Positions 42,944-52,236 of a stretch of DNA of 64,000 nt are shown here, piece after piece. Source of the stretch: Lachnospiraceae bacterium (GTDB taxonomy: Bacteria > Bacillota > Clostridia > Lachnospirales > Lachnospiraceae); the NCBI GenBank assembly GCA_016294075.1, contig JAEDCQ010000004.1:45212-109211 (forward strand). The letters run 5' to 3'. The notes below the pieces were generated by a model, which saw only the letters and a program-made list of their open reading frames with translations, searched no databases and was not told the origin of the DNA. Numbering within the stretch: position 1 is the stretch's first letter; each line of letters opens with the position of its first letter. The position numbers and the translations under genes were made by a program.

Positions 42944-43762
42944 TCAAACAGTAAGCTGCGAACCGCTGTAAAAATCCTGTAGCTTATCTCCCATAATTTC
43001 TTTCATGATATCAAAGGCTTTCCGGCCGGTGCAGTGTCCCGTATAAAACAATGCCTTTGTTTTCAGCAGCTCATAAGCCGTCTGCCTGATATATGCAGCT
43101 TCTTCTTCCGTATAATCACTCTTTTTCATCATATGAAAACCGCTGATAACCGCATCCGGATATGCGCCAAACAATTGATAATAGCGCTCCAGAATACTCA
43201 GGATACCGTTATGTGCACACCCCGACATCAATATGTGCCGTTCTCCCTGTGTAATTACAAGACACTGCTCATGTGCAAAAGAATCCTGTATATAGGTATC
43301 GCCGACCTTCTGCTTCAGTTCCCTATTACTCCATGCCGGATATCGCTCCTTATTGGGAACAGAAAACAAAAACAGCTCGTCATCAATTTTCATATCTCCC
43401 TGCACCTTGATAATCTGCGGCAATTTTAAAATCTTTTTATCAATACCGATATATTTCCCACCCTGTGAAGACAGATGATAATAATCATCTCCGGCAGATT
43501 CTTTCAGATAAATTTTTACATCCGGGTTTATTTTTGCAAATGCGGACAAACCACCGGAATGATCATAATGTCCATGGCTTAAAACAAAAGTATCTGCCTG
43601 TGTCAAATCTACTCCCAGCATTTTTGCATTACCCAGAAACATATCCGTGGCACCGCTGTCTACTAAAAGCTTATGCTTTTTTGTCTCAATGTAAAAACTC
43701 AGGCCATGTTCATTCAAACAATTGCTGCCCTTTGTATCTTCCACCAGGTTAATAATCTTCAT
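42944..43762 (-). CDS. MBL-fold metallohydrolase
   Basis: Metallo-beta-lactamase fold with the zinc motif SHGHYDHSGG, LLVDSGATDMFLGNAKMLGVD ahead of it, GCAHNGILSI and GHCTGRKAF. This subgroup (COG1237-like) includes RFA-P-synthase-related metal-dependent hydrolases; the reaction in bacteria is unknown. I start at ATG 43762 (MKIINLVEDTKGSN) because GGGGGAAAACAC precedes it. Its start lies inside the end of the MmcQ-alkyltransferase fusion gene, so the two are coupled. Confidence 0.85.
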   Translation of the reverse strand: MKIINLVEDTKGSNCLNEHGLSFYIETKKHKLLVDSGATDMFLGNAKMLGVDLTQADTFVLSHGHYDHSGGLSAFAKINPDVKIYLKESAGDDYYHLSSQGGKYIGIDKKILKLPQIIKVQGDMKIDDELFLFSVPNKERYPAWSNRELKQKVGDTYIQDSFAHEQCLVITQGERHILMSGCAHNGILSILERYYQLFGAYPDAVISGFHMMKKSDYTEEEAAYIRQTAYELLKTKALFYTGHCTGRKAFDIMKEIMGDKLQDFYSGSQLTV

Positions 43763-44393
43763 GTGTTTTCCCCCGTACTCCATACATCTCCAAATCAACT
43801 TTACCGTTCACGACCTTAACACCCTCTGCTTCCAGCAATTTGGCCTGGCTTTCTGTGCCTCCGAAAGCAAAGGCTCCTGCCAGCTCTCCTTTGGCATTTA
43901 CTACCCGAAAGCATGGTATCTCATCGGGGCTTGGATTTTTATGCAGAGCATTCCCTACTGCTCTTGCCATATTTTTATCCCCTGCCCATTCAGCAATCTG
44001 CCCGTACGTTGCTACACGCCCCTTCGGAATCTTTTTTACCGCTTCATATATTCTTTTTGAAGGACTGTCCGTAACCAAATCATAGCTTTCTGCTATCATC
44101 CGTTTTATATCAGAATCCGGAATTGTTCCATCTAAAATAACAGTATTCCAGTGTTCCTTATTCTGATGATAACCGGGAATAACAGAAGGAAATGTACTTC
44201 TCCAAAAGTCTCTCCACTCCGGTTTTACTTTCAAATTCAGATTAATACGACCATCCCTTTCATATACCCATAAAAATGCCTTTTTGTTTCCTTGCACTCT
44301 GATTAACTGCCAGTTTGCATCATGAAAAGGAGCATCCTGATAGGTATCGGGAAAAGTCAAGCCGTATTGTAAAGCTTCCTCTCTGGTTATCAT
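43749..44393 (-). CDS. MmcQ/YjbR - alkyltransferase-like fusion protein
   Basis: Residues about 1-105 are a MmcQ/YjbR domain (cytosine-recognition-like; QLIRVQGNKKAFLWVYERDG, WRDFWRSTFPSVIPGYHQNKEHW). Residues about 110-190 match the DNA-binding core of O6-alkylguanine transferase/ATL proteins (IYEAVKKIPKGRVATYGQIA, NALHKNPSPDEIPCFRVV). The active-site motif is PCFRV instead of PCHRV: the cysteine is kept but the histidine is phenylalanine. It could be an alkyl-damage sensor or weak transferase. It overlaps the MBL gene. Confidence 0.85.
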   Translation of the reverse strand: MITREEALQYGLTFPDTYQDAPFHDANWQLIRVQGNKKAFLWVYERDGRINLNLKVKPEWRDFWRSTFPSVIPGYHQNKEHWNTVILDGTIPDSDIKRMIAESYDLVTDSPSKRIYEAVKKIPKGRVATYGQIAEWAGDKNMARAVGNALHKNPSPDEIPCFRVVNAKGELAGAFAFGGTESQAKLLEAEGVKVVNGKVDLEMYGVRGKTHEDY

Positions 44394-44555
44394 TTGATTC
44401 CTCCAATCATTTATTTTTCATGCCAAAGGGCTCTTCTCGTGGCAAAAGAAACGTCCCCTCTAGTTAAAGAGTGCAGAAAGACTACCTTTTCAGACAATCT
44501 ATCCTGCACTCCCATACATTCCCAAATTCCCCGGGTAATAATCTTTTTTATCGTC
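44394..44555. other. Structured intergenic region between MCP and MmcQ fusion genes
   Basis: Contains two imperfect hairpins: GCCA...TGGC around 44421-44443, and GAGTGCAG...CTGCACTC around 44469-44512. No clear U-run follows on either strand, so terminator or leader function is uncertain. Confidence 0.4.
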
Positions 44556-46082
44556 TTACTCTTGTACAACCTTATTTAACTGCTCTGATAATTCCTTAAT
44601 CTGTTCTACAAATTCTGTAAGACTTGCTGTTCCTGCACGGTTTTCCTGTGTTGCTGCCGTTACCTGTTCTACCGCGTTGAAGTTCTGCTGGGTATTTTGA
44701 TTTACCATTTCCATTCCATCAGCCATTTCATGGCCTCTTTCACGGACATCCGCCGAAATCTTTTCCATAGAAATAATCTGTTCCGACATTTCTCTGTTAG
44801 AGGAGGTAATCAACGCTGCGGATTCTCCTGCCTCTTTCATACTATCCATACCTTTTTTGGTAAGGGAAGCACTCTGCTCCATAGCCTCAACAGCTTCCTC
44901 TGTTTTGCGGATTACCTGGTTGACAATGGTTCCGATATTATCTACAGCAGCATTTGTCTGTTCTGACAATGCCTGAATTTCTTCTGCGACTACCGCAAAG
45001 CCTTTTCCGTGCTCTCCTGCCCTTGCAGCTTCAATGCTTGCATTGAGCGCAAGTATTTTCGTCCTGCTTGAAATTCCTGTAATTACCTGGATAATACTGA
45101 AAATTTCCTTTGATTCCTCTCCAAGCTTATTTATAATTTCCTTACAGATATCTGTACTTTCCTGAATATGCTCCATCGAATCCGTTGCAAAATCCATTCT
45201 CTGCTGATTCTCTTTTGTATTTTCAGAAACCTTCTCTGCCAAAACGGCTACTTTATCATTTCTGTCACTTAAATCCTCCAATTGCTTTGTGATATCCTGA
45301 ATTTTTATATGCATTGCCTCAATCTGTTTCGTATTATCCGCCGAGCCGTTTAACATAACCTCAGTCTCTTTTGCAATCTGTTCGTTTGCATTCATCGAGT
45401 CATTCGTAATCACGGAAAGCGTTTCCACCATTTCCAGAAGCTTTTCTACTGTAGAAACGGTTCTTTCCTGCATTCTTTTCATCCGGTTTAGAATCTTCTC
45501 CTGCTCCTCAGCACCCATTAAGCTCGAAAGCATTCCTGCTGTACGTGAAGAGAGCGTAGTAAAAATAGCAGCAACTGCAATTAATATCAATGCCCTCGGA
45601 ATAATTCCAAAAATAATCACGCTGTTCATTTCCGTAAAATTATCATCCTGCAATGTATGTAAGTTAAACGCCAGGACCTGACCGACCGAAACGCCTGCGA
45701 CGGTCAGTGTTGTGGCAAGAACACTTAACTTCTTTGAAAAATAAAGGCTTGCTATTGCTATCGGGTACACATAAATAACAACTACATGATAGGTAAGCGT
45801 TATACTGAGCATTGTAACAAATATTACTGAGCCTATTACAGTCAGAAATTTTATAAAACTGTTATCTTTCTTTAAGACCAGAATAAACAACGACGGTAAC
45901 AGCAAAAGAATACTGCCACAGATGTATGCGGTTGTCATAATTTTCATATCCACTTTGAAGATTCCCACAATATCCAATATATAAACCAAAGTAAAAATCA
46001 AAAAAGTGATTAGCATAACCTTTGCCGCGAGCTTATTTGCCTGTTTTTCGTTTTCAATTAAAAATCCGTTTTGTGCTGTCAT
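44556..46082 (-). CDS. Methyl-accepting chemotaxis protein
   Basis: A 508-residue sensor with an N-terminal membrane domain of about six helices (about 20-185), no large periplasmic domain, and no clear HAMP domain, followed by a long coiled-coil signalling domain. The conserved hairpin tip is around ILALNASIEAARAGEHGKGF and AVVAEEIQALSEQTNAAVDNI. It probably senses a membrane or intracellular cue. It lies 19 bases downstream of a TetR gene on the same strand and is probably under its control. No che or flagellar genes are in the window. Confidence 0.93.
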   Translation of the reverse strand: MTAQNGFLIENEKQANKLAAKVMLITFLIFTLVYILDIVGIFKVDMKIMTTAYICGSILLLLPSLFILVLKKDNSFIKFLTVIGSVIFVTMLSITLTYHVVVIYVYPIAIASLYFSKKLSVLATTLTVAGVSVGQVLAFNLHTLQDDNFTEMNSVIIFGIIPRALILIAVAAIFTTLSSRTAGMLSSLMGAEEQEKILNRMKRMQERTVSTVEKLLEMVETLSVITNDSMNANEQIAKETEVMLNGSADNTKQIEAMHIKIQDITKQLEDLSDRNDKVAVLAEKVSENTKENQQRMDFATDSMEHIQESTDICKEIINKLGEESKEIFSIIQVITGISSRTKILALNASIEAARAGEHGKGFAVVAEEIQALSEQTNAAVDNIGTIVNQVIRKTEEAVEAMEQSASLTKKGMDSMKEAGESAALITSSNREMSEQIISMEKISADVRERGHEMADGMEMVNQNTQQNFNAVEQVTAATQENRAGTASLTEFVEQIKELSEQLNKVVQE

Positions 46083-46100
46083 TTTACTTTCCTCCCGATT

Positions 46101-46709
46101 TTACTTTTGCAGAACACTGTTGACCTGTTTATCTATAAATGTACCTGATTTTATCAGCATCAATGTTCCCTGAAATTCCCGGCTAAGCATCTTTGATACC
46201 TCTTCCGTTGAAAAATGGCAGATTTTTCCGGCTACCATTGTACAGATTCCAAAGGTAAACATCCAAACCTGCTTAAACACTAAGGTGGCTTCTTCTCTTG
46301 TGAGCTCATGCTCCTGTTCCAATGATTCCAGACAAACCTCTACCGTATCTCCCAATTCAAAAATTAGATCCTCATAACTTTGTGTTTCCTTATGTTCTTT
46401 CATATATAGTAATTGTAACAGCTTGGGTTCATTGGAAGCAAACTGAACAATTCTCATTCCTACATGTTTAAATATAGGCGCATAATTTATGGCATCACTG
46501 ACATATGTTTCAAATTCCTTCATTGCCATCTTGCGAACCTCTTCCTGCAGCTCCTCCATATTTTTAAAGGCCGTAAAAATAGGGGAAGAGGAAGTCCCCA
46601 GACGTTTTCCGAGTTCCCTGGCTACCACTGCTTCAATTCCTTTTTCTCTCGCCATTTGAAAAGCGGCTTCCGCAATTTCTTCCCGTGTATATTTTGCTTT
46701 AGGCGGCAT
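46101..46709 (-). CDS. TetR family regulator upstream of the MCP gene
   Basis: N-terminal helix-turn-helix region (YTREEIAEAAFQMAREKGIE, VVARELGKRLGTSSSPIFTAF) followed by an all-alpha C-terminal domain. I start at 46709 (MPPKAKYTREE), 8 bases after AGAGG; ATG 46715 and GTG 46718 are too close to it. It occupies the place just after spoIVB where spo0A normally lies. Its promoter has a GTTACATAACA element shared with the flavoprotein operon at 30.1 kb. Confidence 0.87.
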   Translation of the reverse strand: MPPKAKYTREEIAEAAFQMAREKGIEAVVARELGKRLGTSSSPIFTAFKNMEELQEEVRKMAMKEFETYVSDAINYAPIFKHVGMRIVQFASNEPKLLQLLYMKEHKETQSYEDLIFELGDTVEVCLESLEQEHELTREEATLVFKQVWMFTFGICTMVAGKICHFSTEEVSKMLSREFQGTLMLIKSGTFIDKQVNSVLQK

Positions 46710-46753
46710 ATCCATCACCTCTTAACAATTATTATTGCAATGTATTACAACCA

Positions 46754-46802
46754 TGTTATGTAACGTATGTTTTATTATGCCATATTCTTTTTTGTTCGTC
46801 AA
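46754..46802 (-). promoter_or_regulatory. Promoter and putative operator of the TetR-MCP operon
   Basis: Minus-strand TTGACG (46802-46797), 17 bases, CATAAT (46779-46774), then GTTACATAACA (46764-46754) nine bases on. The 15-base stretch ATAyGTTACATAACA matches that at 30.1 kb at 14 of 15 positions, suggesting a common repressor, likely this TetR protein. Confidence 0.6.
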
Positions 46803-46817
46803 CATATATTTTTAAAT

Positions 46818-46857
46818 AAGCATCCTTACCGGCAGGACATTGCCAATAAAGATGCTT
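46818..46857 (-). terminator. Hairpin after spoIVB
   Basis: AAGCATC (46818-46824) pairs with GATGCTT (46851-46857), with an inner GGCA/TGCC pairing. The minus-strand tail ATTTAAAAATAT is only weakly U-rich, so termination strength is uncertain. Confidence 0.55.
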
Positions 46858-46875
46858 TTTGATTTCCTCTTTCTT

Positions 46876-48150
46876 TTAATGCTCCAGCATATCTTCAATA
46901 AATATTCCATACCCTTTTGTCGGGTCATTTACAAGAACATGCGTTACCGCACCAATCAATTTCCCGTTCTGTATGATGGGAGAACCGCTCATCCCCTGCA
47001 CAATCCCTCCGGTTTCCGTAAGCAGTTCCTCGTCTGTAATCCGGATTCTGAATCCCCGGCTTGTGGATTCATTCTGTGTATAGATCGCTGTAATTTCCCC
47101 TTTATAGTAACAGGGAGTATCATCCAACGTACAAAGAATTTCTACCGGACCTGTGTGAACCTCCTGCTTAAGTCCGACACTGAAATAATCCTCTTTCACT
47201 TCCTCGGCAAATGATTTTCGTACGATTCCATATATTCCTTCCGTAGTATTTTCATTAATTTTTCCGACAAAATCCTCTTTTTCATAGGATATATAACCGG
47301 TTATTTCTCCCGGTTCCCCCACATTCCCCTTTTTTATGGAAATAATATCTGCCTGATACAGGCTTCCATAATCCAATTCCATCAAAGCAGATGTATCCAT
47401 ATCATTAATTCCGTGTCCCAAAGCACCAAACTCATTATTTTGTGTAACATAGGTCATAGTTCCGACCCCCTGAGCATTATCACGTATCCATATTCCCAAT
47501 TTGTATTCTCCGGCTTCGTTTTTGGCCGGTGTAACTAAGATATCAAATATTTCCTCTCCCCGCTTAATTGTAAGTACAATCGGTTCCCCGTTACTTGCAT
47601 TGATTTTTTCAATCATTTCTCTTTTAAGATTAATTTCTTCACCATTATATGCAAGGATATAATCTCCCTCCTGTAAAAGGGCGGAAGGTTTTTTCATAAA
47701 GCCATCCTCTCCCATAAATTCCCCACTTTGTAAAACCAGAATTCCTTTTGTCTTTACATAGATTCCAATCGGCTTTCCTACCGGTTTCAGCTTAACATCA
47801 TTTATAACGGATACTTCTGTTTCCTTAAAATTGATAAATCCGAATAATTCTATCGACATACGATAACTGTCTGTATCCGTTGCATATAAGGTTACCGGTT
47901 TCATCAAATCAACCGAGCCGATTTTTTGTTCCCGCTTGGATATACGCGCGATAGCCGGAATCGCAAAATCAAATTCTTCTACGGTACCTTGTTTGAGGTG
48001 AATTTTTGAGGGAAGCTTTTTCCATGTAAAAAATAACCATCCCCAGATAAGTAAAGGAATTGAAGCAAGAATAAGTATTCTATGAAAAAGTATTCTGTTT
48101 AAAATAATATGCCTGTTTCTTTTTCTGTATATATTTTTCTTATCCTGCAT
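46876..48150 (-). CDS. spoIVB: SpoIVB peptidase
   Basis: SpoIVB is a forespore-secreted serine peptidase (S55) that triggers pro-sigma-K processing through SpoIVFA. The product has an N-terminal membrane anchor (ILILASIPLLIWGWLFF), a PDZ domain (about 140-225), and a C-terminal peptidase domain with GALGHGINDMDTS (catalytic His) and GMSGSPIIQNGKLIGAV (catalytic Ser). Start at 48150 (MQDKKNIYRKRN) follows GGAGAG. It follows recN, as in other clostridia, but no spo0A lies downstream. Confidence 0.93.
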   Translation of the reverse strand: MQDKKNIYRKRNRHIILNRILFHRILILASIPLLIWGWLFFTWKKLPSKIHLKQGTVEEFDFAIPAIARISKREQKIGSVDLMKPVTLYATDTDSYRMSIELFGFINFKETEVSVINDVKLKPVGKPIGIYVKTKGILVLQSGEFMGEDGFMKKPSALLQEGDYILAYNGEEINLKREMIEKINASNGEPIVLTIKRGEEIFDILVTPAKNEAGEYKLGIWIRDNAQGVGTMTYVTQNNEFGALGHGINDMDTSALMELDYGSLYQADIISIKKGNVGEPGEITGYISYEKEDFVGKINENTTEGIYGIVRKSFAEEVKEDYFSVGLKQEVHTGPVEILCTLDDTPCYYKGEITAIYTQNESTSRGFRIRITDEELLTETGGIVQGMSGSPIIQNGKLIGAVTHVLVNDPTKGYGIFIEDMLEH

Positions 48151-48189
48151 GGCCATTCTCTCCATAAAAACTTATTTGATTAATACAAA

Positions 48190-48211
48190 AAGGACGTCAC
48201 AAGACGTCCTT
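48190..48211 (-). terminator. Terminator between recN and spoIVB
   Basis: AAGGACGTC, a four-base loop and GACGTCCTT, followed on the minus strand by TTTTT. This separates vegetative recN transcription from spoIVB, which must have its own (probably sporulation-specific) promoter. Confidence 0.88.
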
Positions 48212-48251
48212 AATAGTATACGAAGGAAACAATAAATTATTAAAATAAAAA

Positions 48252-49964
48252 TTAGTAACCTTTTGTTTCTTTTGCCATTTTTTTCAATTCGACAGCGTTT
48301 GCAAGCACCGTTTCCGTAATGGAATCACTTCCCAAAAGGCGCGCAATTTCATTCAGCTCTTCCTTTTCGTCAAGACGGCGTATCTCTGTAACCGCAGCAT
48401 TTTCATCCACCGTTTTCTCAATTACATAATGCGAATCTGCCATTGCGGCAATCTGAGGAAGATGTGTGATACAGATAAGCTGATGACCTTTTCCCAAAAC
48501 AGCCATTTTCTCAGAAACCTTCCATGCGGTTCTTCCGCTGATTCCGGCATCAATCTCATCAAAAATCAATGTTTCAATCTGTTCCTTATCTGCAAGAATT
48601 GTCTTGAGCGCCAGCATAATACGGCTTAATTCACCACCGCTTGCGACCATATTTAATGGTTTTCTGGGTTCTCCCGGGTTGAGCGAAATCATAAATTCAA
48701 CATCATCAAAGCCATCCTCTGCATATAATGCCGTATCCGTTTTTACCATTGCCTCAAAATCCACATTTGCGAAATTAAGCTCTGATAAAGCTATATTCAT
48801 TTCTTTATTAAATAAAACTGCTGCCTTTTTACGTTGATTTGAAAGCTGTGATGCATATGTATTGTACTCTTCCTCTGCTTTTGCTATTTTCTTTTTAAGT
48901 TCGGACAGATAACCGTCAAAATCCGAATATCTTTCCAGCTTTTCCTGCTGTTCTTCCAGATATCTGAGTACATCCTGCGTAGTAGGACCATATTTATTTT
49001 TCAAGTGATTATAAATATTCAGGCGTTCTTCCGTTATTCTGTATTCTTCCTGTGAAAACTCCAATGTATCCAGATAACTTGAAAGTTCCCTGTCCAAATC
49101 GGAAATCATATCTTCTATCTGCATCAGCTTTTCATCCATCTCAAGTAGCTGACTGTCATAAGAAGAAACACCCTTTATCTCCCGAAGAGCAAATGAAACA
49201 GCGTTTGCCGCACCACTTTCATTCATACTTCCGACAGCCTGACTGATTCTGGATACAGCCTCCGCAATTCTGCGGTTGTTGTTCATCTTACGGTATTGCT
49301 CTTCTAACTGTTCATCCTCTCCGACAACAAGTCTTGCATTTGCAATCTCTCCTGCCTCAAATTCAGCAAGTGCAAGATTTCTTTCCTGCTGCGTATTTTC
49401 CTCTACTGCCTGCTTATATTCTTTTTTCAAAGAATATAAGGACCGGTATGCGTCTTTTACCTTTTCCTTCAGCACCGAAATAACATCAGAAGCAAAATCG
49501 TCCAAAATTCCGGAATGCTTCCTTACATTTAAAAGCGTCTGCGTGTCATGCTGTCCATGAATGGCAATCAATAGGGACGCCAATTCCTTTAACTGTTTTC
49601 CGGTTACAGTCTCTCCGTTTACCTTACAGACACTTCTTCCCGGCATGATTTTCCGTTGTATAAAAATCGTACCGTCTTCTTCCATAGGGAGTTCCAGTTC
49701 TTCCATCTTATTTCGAACTTCAGAGCGTTTTGACAAAAACACCAGCTCAACAAGAGCATACGAAGCATTTGTACGAATGCAATCCGTATCCTTCTTATTA
49801 CCCACGACGCTGCTCATTGCCGCACCGAGTGCAAGACGGATAGAACCGATAATTACGGACTTACCTGCACCCGTTTCACCGGTCAGAATATTTAATCCGT
49901 TTTCCCAAAACACTTCATTTTCTTCAATTAATGCCAAATCCTTAACATGTAAACTTACAAGCAT
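48252..49964 (-). CDS. recN: DNA repair protein RecN
   Basis: SMC-like ATPase in double-strand break repair. Walker A is ILTGETGAGKSVIIGS at about residues 25-40, the central ~300 residues form a long coiled coil, and the C-terminal half has VASGGELSRIMLALK (signature) and TLIFDEIDAGISGRTA (Walker B). The 570-residue length is normal. It starts 51 bases after argR, and its hairpin terminator ends the long isoprenoid/repair operon. Confidence 0.96.
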   Translation of the reverse strand: MLVSLHVKDLALIEENEVFWENGLNILTGETGAGKSVIIGSIRLALGAAMSSVVGNKKDTDCIRTNASYALVELVFLSKRSEVRNKMEELELPMEEDGTIFIQRKIMPGRSVCKVNGETVTGKQLKELASLLIAIHGQHDTQTLLNVRKHSGILDDFASDVISVLKEKVKDAYRSLYSLKKEYKQAVEENTQQERNLALAEFEAGEIANARLVVGEDEQLEEQYRKMNNNRRIAEAVSRISQAVGSMNESGAANAVSFALREIKGVSSYDSQLLEMDEKLMQIEDMISDLDRELSSYLDTLEFSQEEYRITEERLNIYNHLKNKYGPTTQDVLRYLEEQQEKLERYSDFDGYLSELKKKIAKAEEEYNTYASQLSNQRKKAAVLFNKEMNIALSELNFANVDFEAMVKTDTALYAEDGFDDVEFMISLNPGEPRKPLNMVASGGELSRIMLALKTILADKEQIETLIFDEIDAGISGRTAWKVSEKMAVLGKGHQLICITHLPQIAAMADSHYVIEKTVDENAAVTEIRRLDEKEELNEIARLLGSDSITETVLANAVELKKMAKETKGY

Positions 49965-50015
49965 GCTTTACTCCCTATGTTTACAAACCGAATGCTGCCA
50001 TGATTTATCATCCGG

Positions 50016-50462
50016 TTACAATATTTCCCGTATCTTTTCCATTACAATTTCTGTTTCTTCGCAGGTTCGTACCGCAGCCATAATAGTATCATCTCCCGCT
50101 ATACTACCTACGATTTCCTTCAGCTTCATCGCATCTATAGCTGCCGCAACAGCCATTGCCATACCCGAAACCGTCTTTATAACAAGAATATTCTGTGCAT
50201 TATCCATAGAAACAAATCCATGTCTGAGCACACGAATATATTTGTCTGCCAACTGCGCATCATCATGACTTAACACAGCATATCGCTGTTTTCCGTTGCC
50301 GTATGGGATCTTTCCAAGCTTCAGCTCCCTGATATCCCGTGAAACAGTCGCCTGCGTGACCACAAATCCTTCTTCCGAAAGACGGTCTGCCAATTCCTCC
50401 TGTGTTTCGATATTCTCTTCCTGAATCAACTCAAGGATACGTTCCTGTCTGTTCTTTTTCAC
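50016..50462 (-). CDS. argR: Arginine repressor ArgR/AhrC
   Basis: Hexameric arginine-dependent regulator. The N-terminal winged helix carries ERILELIQEENIETQEELAD and FVVTQATVSRDIRELKL, and the C-terminal arginine-binding domain has EIVGSIAGDDTIMAAVRT. Its 148 residues are complete. It is in the classic tlyA-nadK-argR-recN order. Confidence 0.96.
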   Translation of the reverse strand: MKKNRQERILELIQEENIETQEELADRLSEEGFVVTQATVSRDIRELKLGKIPYGNGKQRYAVLSHDDAQLADKYIRVLRHGFVSMDNAQNILVIKTVSGMAMAVAAAIDAMKLKEIVGSIAGDDTIMAAVRTCEETEIVMEKIREIL

Positions 50463-50482
50463 AGCATCTTCCTCACTTTACA

Positions 50483-51334
50483 TTACTCACTCATTTTTCT
50501 ATGTAATGCTTCCAAAAAGCTTCTTTCATCTAATTTCACAATAGTAGCCGTCCGGTTGGATTTGCAAATCCGCAGGATATCCTTAGTCATCATGGAAACC
50601 TTTTCATTTGCATCAAATGAAGCTTCTACGGTAAGCTCACTTCCGTCTCTTCCCCGTTCAATCATAATTTCCACTACATCCTCACTTTTTAGGATGATAC
50701 TTCGGGAATTAAGCGTATGGGCACAAATCGGCGTCAGAATCAAAAGCTGTGCTCCGGGTTCTGCAATCGGACCGCCTGCCGACATATTATATCCGGTTGA
50801 TCCGGTAGGTGTTGCTAAAATAATACCATCCGCACTCATTTTACATAAAAATTTATGATTCACATAGACAGAAAAACGGATAATCTGCAAAGAGCCACAT
50901 CTTGTAATTGTAATATCGTTTAGTGCGGAAGAAACGCCTTTTGTAATGCCTTCATGCAATACACTGCCTTCTAACATCATCCTTTCTTCCGTAACATATT
51001 CACCCGCCATCAATTTTTCAATGGCATTTTCCATACGATTAATCTCCACCTCTGCAAGGAATCCGAGAGTACCCAGATTTATCCCCAGAACCGGAATATT
51101 CTTTTTGGATGCTTCCAACGCAACCCGAAGCAGCGTTCCGTCACCGCCCAGCACAAGTACACAGTCTGCCTCTGTAGGAAACGGCTCCCGCGTAAGACTT
51201 ACACCGTCACTATTAACACCCAGTAATGTGACACGGCTTTTTCCGCCTTTTTTTTCAATGATTTCCTGAAGTTTCCCGGTAATCAGTAAATCCTTATCTT
51301 TAATTTCATTTGTGATGATATGAAAATTTTTCAT
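50483..51334 (-). CDS. nadK: NAD kinase
   Basis: Phosphorylates NAD to NADP. The product has the GGDGTLLR motif (VLVLGGDGTLLRVAL), GTLGFLAEV and the second-domain TPTGSTGYNMSAGGPIAEP. At 283 residues it is full length. It lies six bases from tlyA and 20 from argR, so it is co-transcribed. Confidence 0.96.
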   Translation of the reverse strand: MKNFHIITNEIKDKDLLITGKLQEIIEKKGGKSRVTLLGVNSDGVSLTREPFPTEADCVLVLGGDGTLLRVALEASKKNIPVLGINLGTLGFLAEVEINRMENAIEKLMAGEYVTEERMMLEGSVLHEGITKGVSSALNDITITRCGSLQIIRFSVYVNHKFLCKMSADGIILATPTGSTGYNMSAGGPIAEPGAQLLILTPICAHTLNSRSIILKSEDVVEIMIERGRDGSELTVEASFDANEKVSMMTKDILRICKSNRTATIVKLDERSFLEALHRKMSE

Positions 51335-51340
51335 AGGCTA

Positions 51341-52228
51341 TTATTCCTCTTCGAGATTTCCGTGAGCCTGCTCCACCAATGCAGCAATCTTCTGTTTCTG
51401 TAAGACATCCAAAACGTTCCCGTCTTCTAAAAGCAATTTTAACTGTATCAGAGCATCATGCTCCGTCATCTCCCCGACTTCCCCGTCCTTTTTTTCATCC
51501 TTACGGATATAAAGCAGATACTCAATATTTCCTTCCGGTCCTTTAATCGGAGAATAAGACAAATCCAATACCAAGAAGCCGATAAGTTGGACGAATACAA
51601 GGATTTTTTGGATTACCTCCTCATGCACCTTTTTCTCTCGCACGACACCTTTTTTACCGACCTTATCTCTTCCTGCTTCAAACTGAGGTTTAATCAGACA
51701 TACCATTTCTCCCTGCTTTGACAATATACGCCTGGCCGGAAGCAATATCTTTGTCAAAGAAATAAAGGATACATCCACCGAAGCAAAATCCGGAATATCC
51801 TCTATATCCTGCGGCTGCATATATCGAAAATTCGTTTTTTCCATGCATACCACACGTTCATCATTTCTAAGCTTCCAATCCAGTTGTCCGTGTCCTACAT
51901 CTATGGAGTAGACTTTTTTTGCTCCGTTTTGCAGCATACAGTCCGTAAATCCTCCGGTAGACGCTCCGATATCCATACAGATTTTATCCGAAACGGAAAG
52001 AGGAAACTGTTTTAAAGCTTTTTCAAGCTTCAGTCCGCCGCGGCTGACATAACGTAACGTATCACCCTTTATTTCAATTGTAATTTTTTCCGGATCAAAA
52101 GCAGTTCCGGCCTTATCCTCGCGTTGTCCGTTGACAAATACCTTGCCGGACATAATAATGACCTTCGCCTTTTCTCTGGAAGGCGCAAAACCACCGTTTA
52201 CTAACAGTACATCCAGACGTTCTTTCAT
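51341..52228 (-). CDS. tlyA: TlyA family rRNA (cytidine-2'-O)-methyltransferase
   Basis: Methylates 16S and/or 23S rRNA cytidines in members studied. The N-terminal S4 RNA-binding domain (RLDVLLVNGGFAPSREKAKV) precedes a FtsJ-like SAM domain with DIGASTGGFTDCMLQNGAKK and SVDVSFISLTKILLP. The 295 residues include a C-terminal tail of about 35 residues (EMTEHDALIQLKLLLEDGNV) beyond the common length. It follows dxs by eight bases. Confidence 0.93.
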   Translation of the reverse strand: MKERLDVLLVNGGFAPSREKAKVIIMSGKVFVNGQREDKAGTAFDPEKITIEIKGDTLRYVSRGGLKLEKALKQFPLSVSDKICMDIGASTGGFTDCMLQNGAKKVYSIDVGHGQLDWKLRNDERVVCMEKTNFRYMQPQDIEDIPDFASVDVSFISLTKILLPARRILSKQGEMVCLIKPQFEAGRDKVGKKGVVREKKVHEEVIQKILVFVQLIGFLVLDLSYSPIKGPEGNIEYLLYIRKDEKKDGEVGEMTEHDALIQLKLLLEDGNVLDVLQKQKIAALVEQAHGNLEEE

Positions 52229-52236
52229 TCTGTCCT

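Noticed and set aside
42944..44393. DNA repair or modification island built around the MmcQ-alkyltransferase fusion and MBL gene
   Set aside because: The two genes overlap and are probably co-transcribed, but the MBL subgroup is not a DNA-processing type and no further repair or modification gene is adjacent.
49561..50268. Plus-strand 235-codon frame antisense to recN and argR
   Set aside because: It mirrors two well-supported genes in the opposite strand, has Ser/Ile-rich composition typical of antisense shadows, and no RBS.
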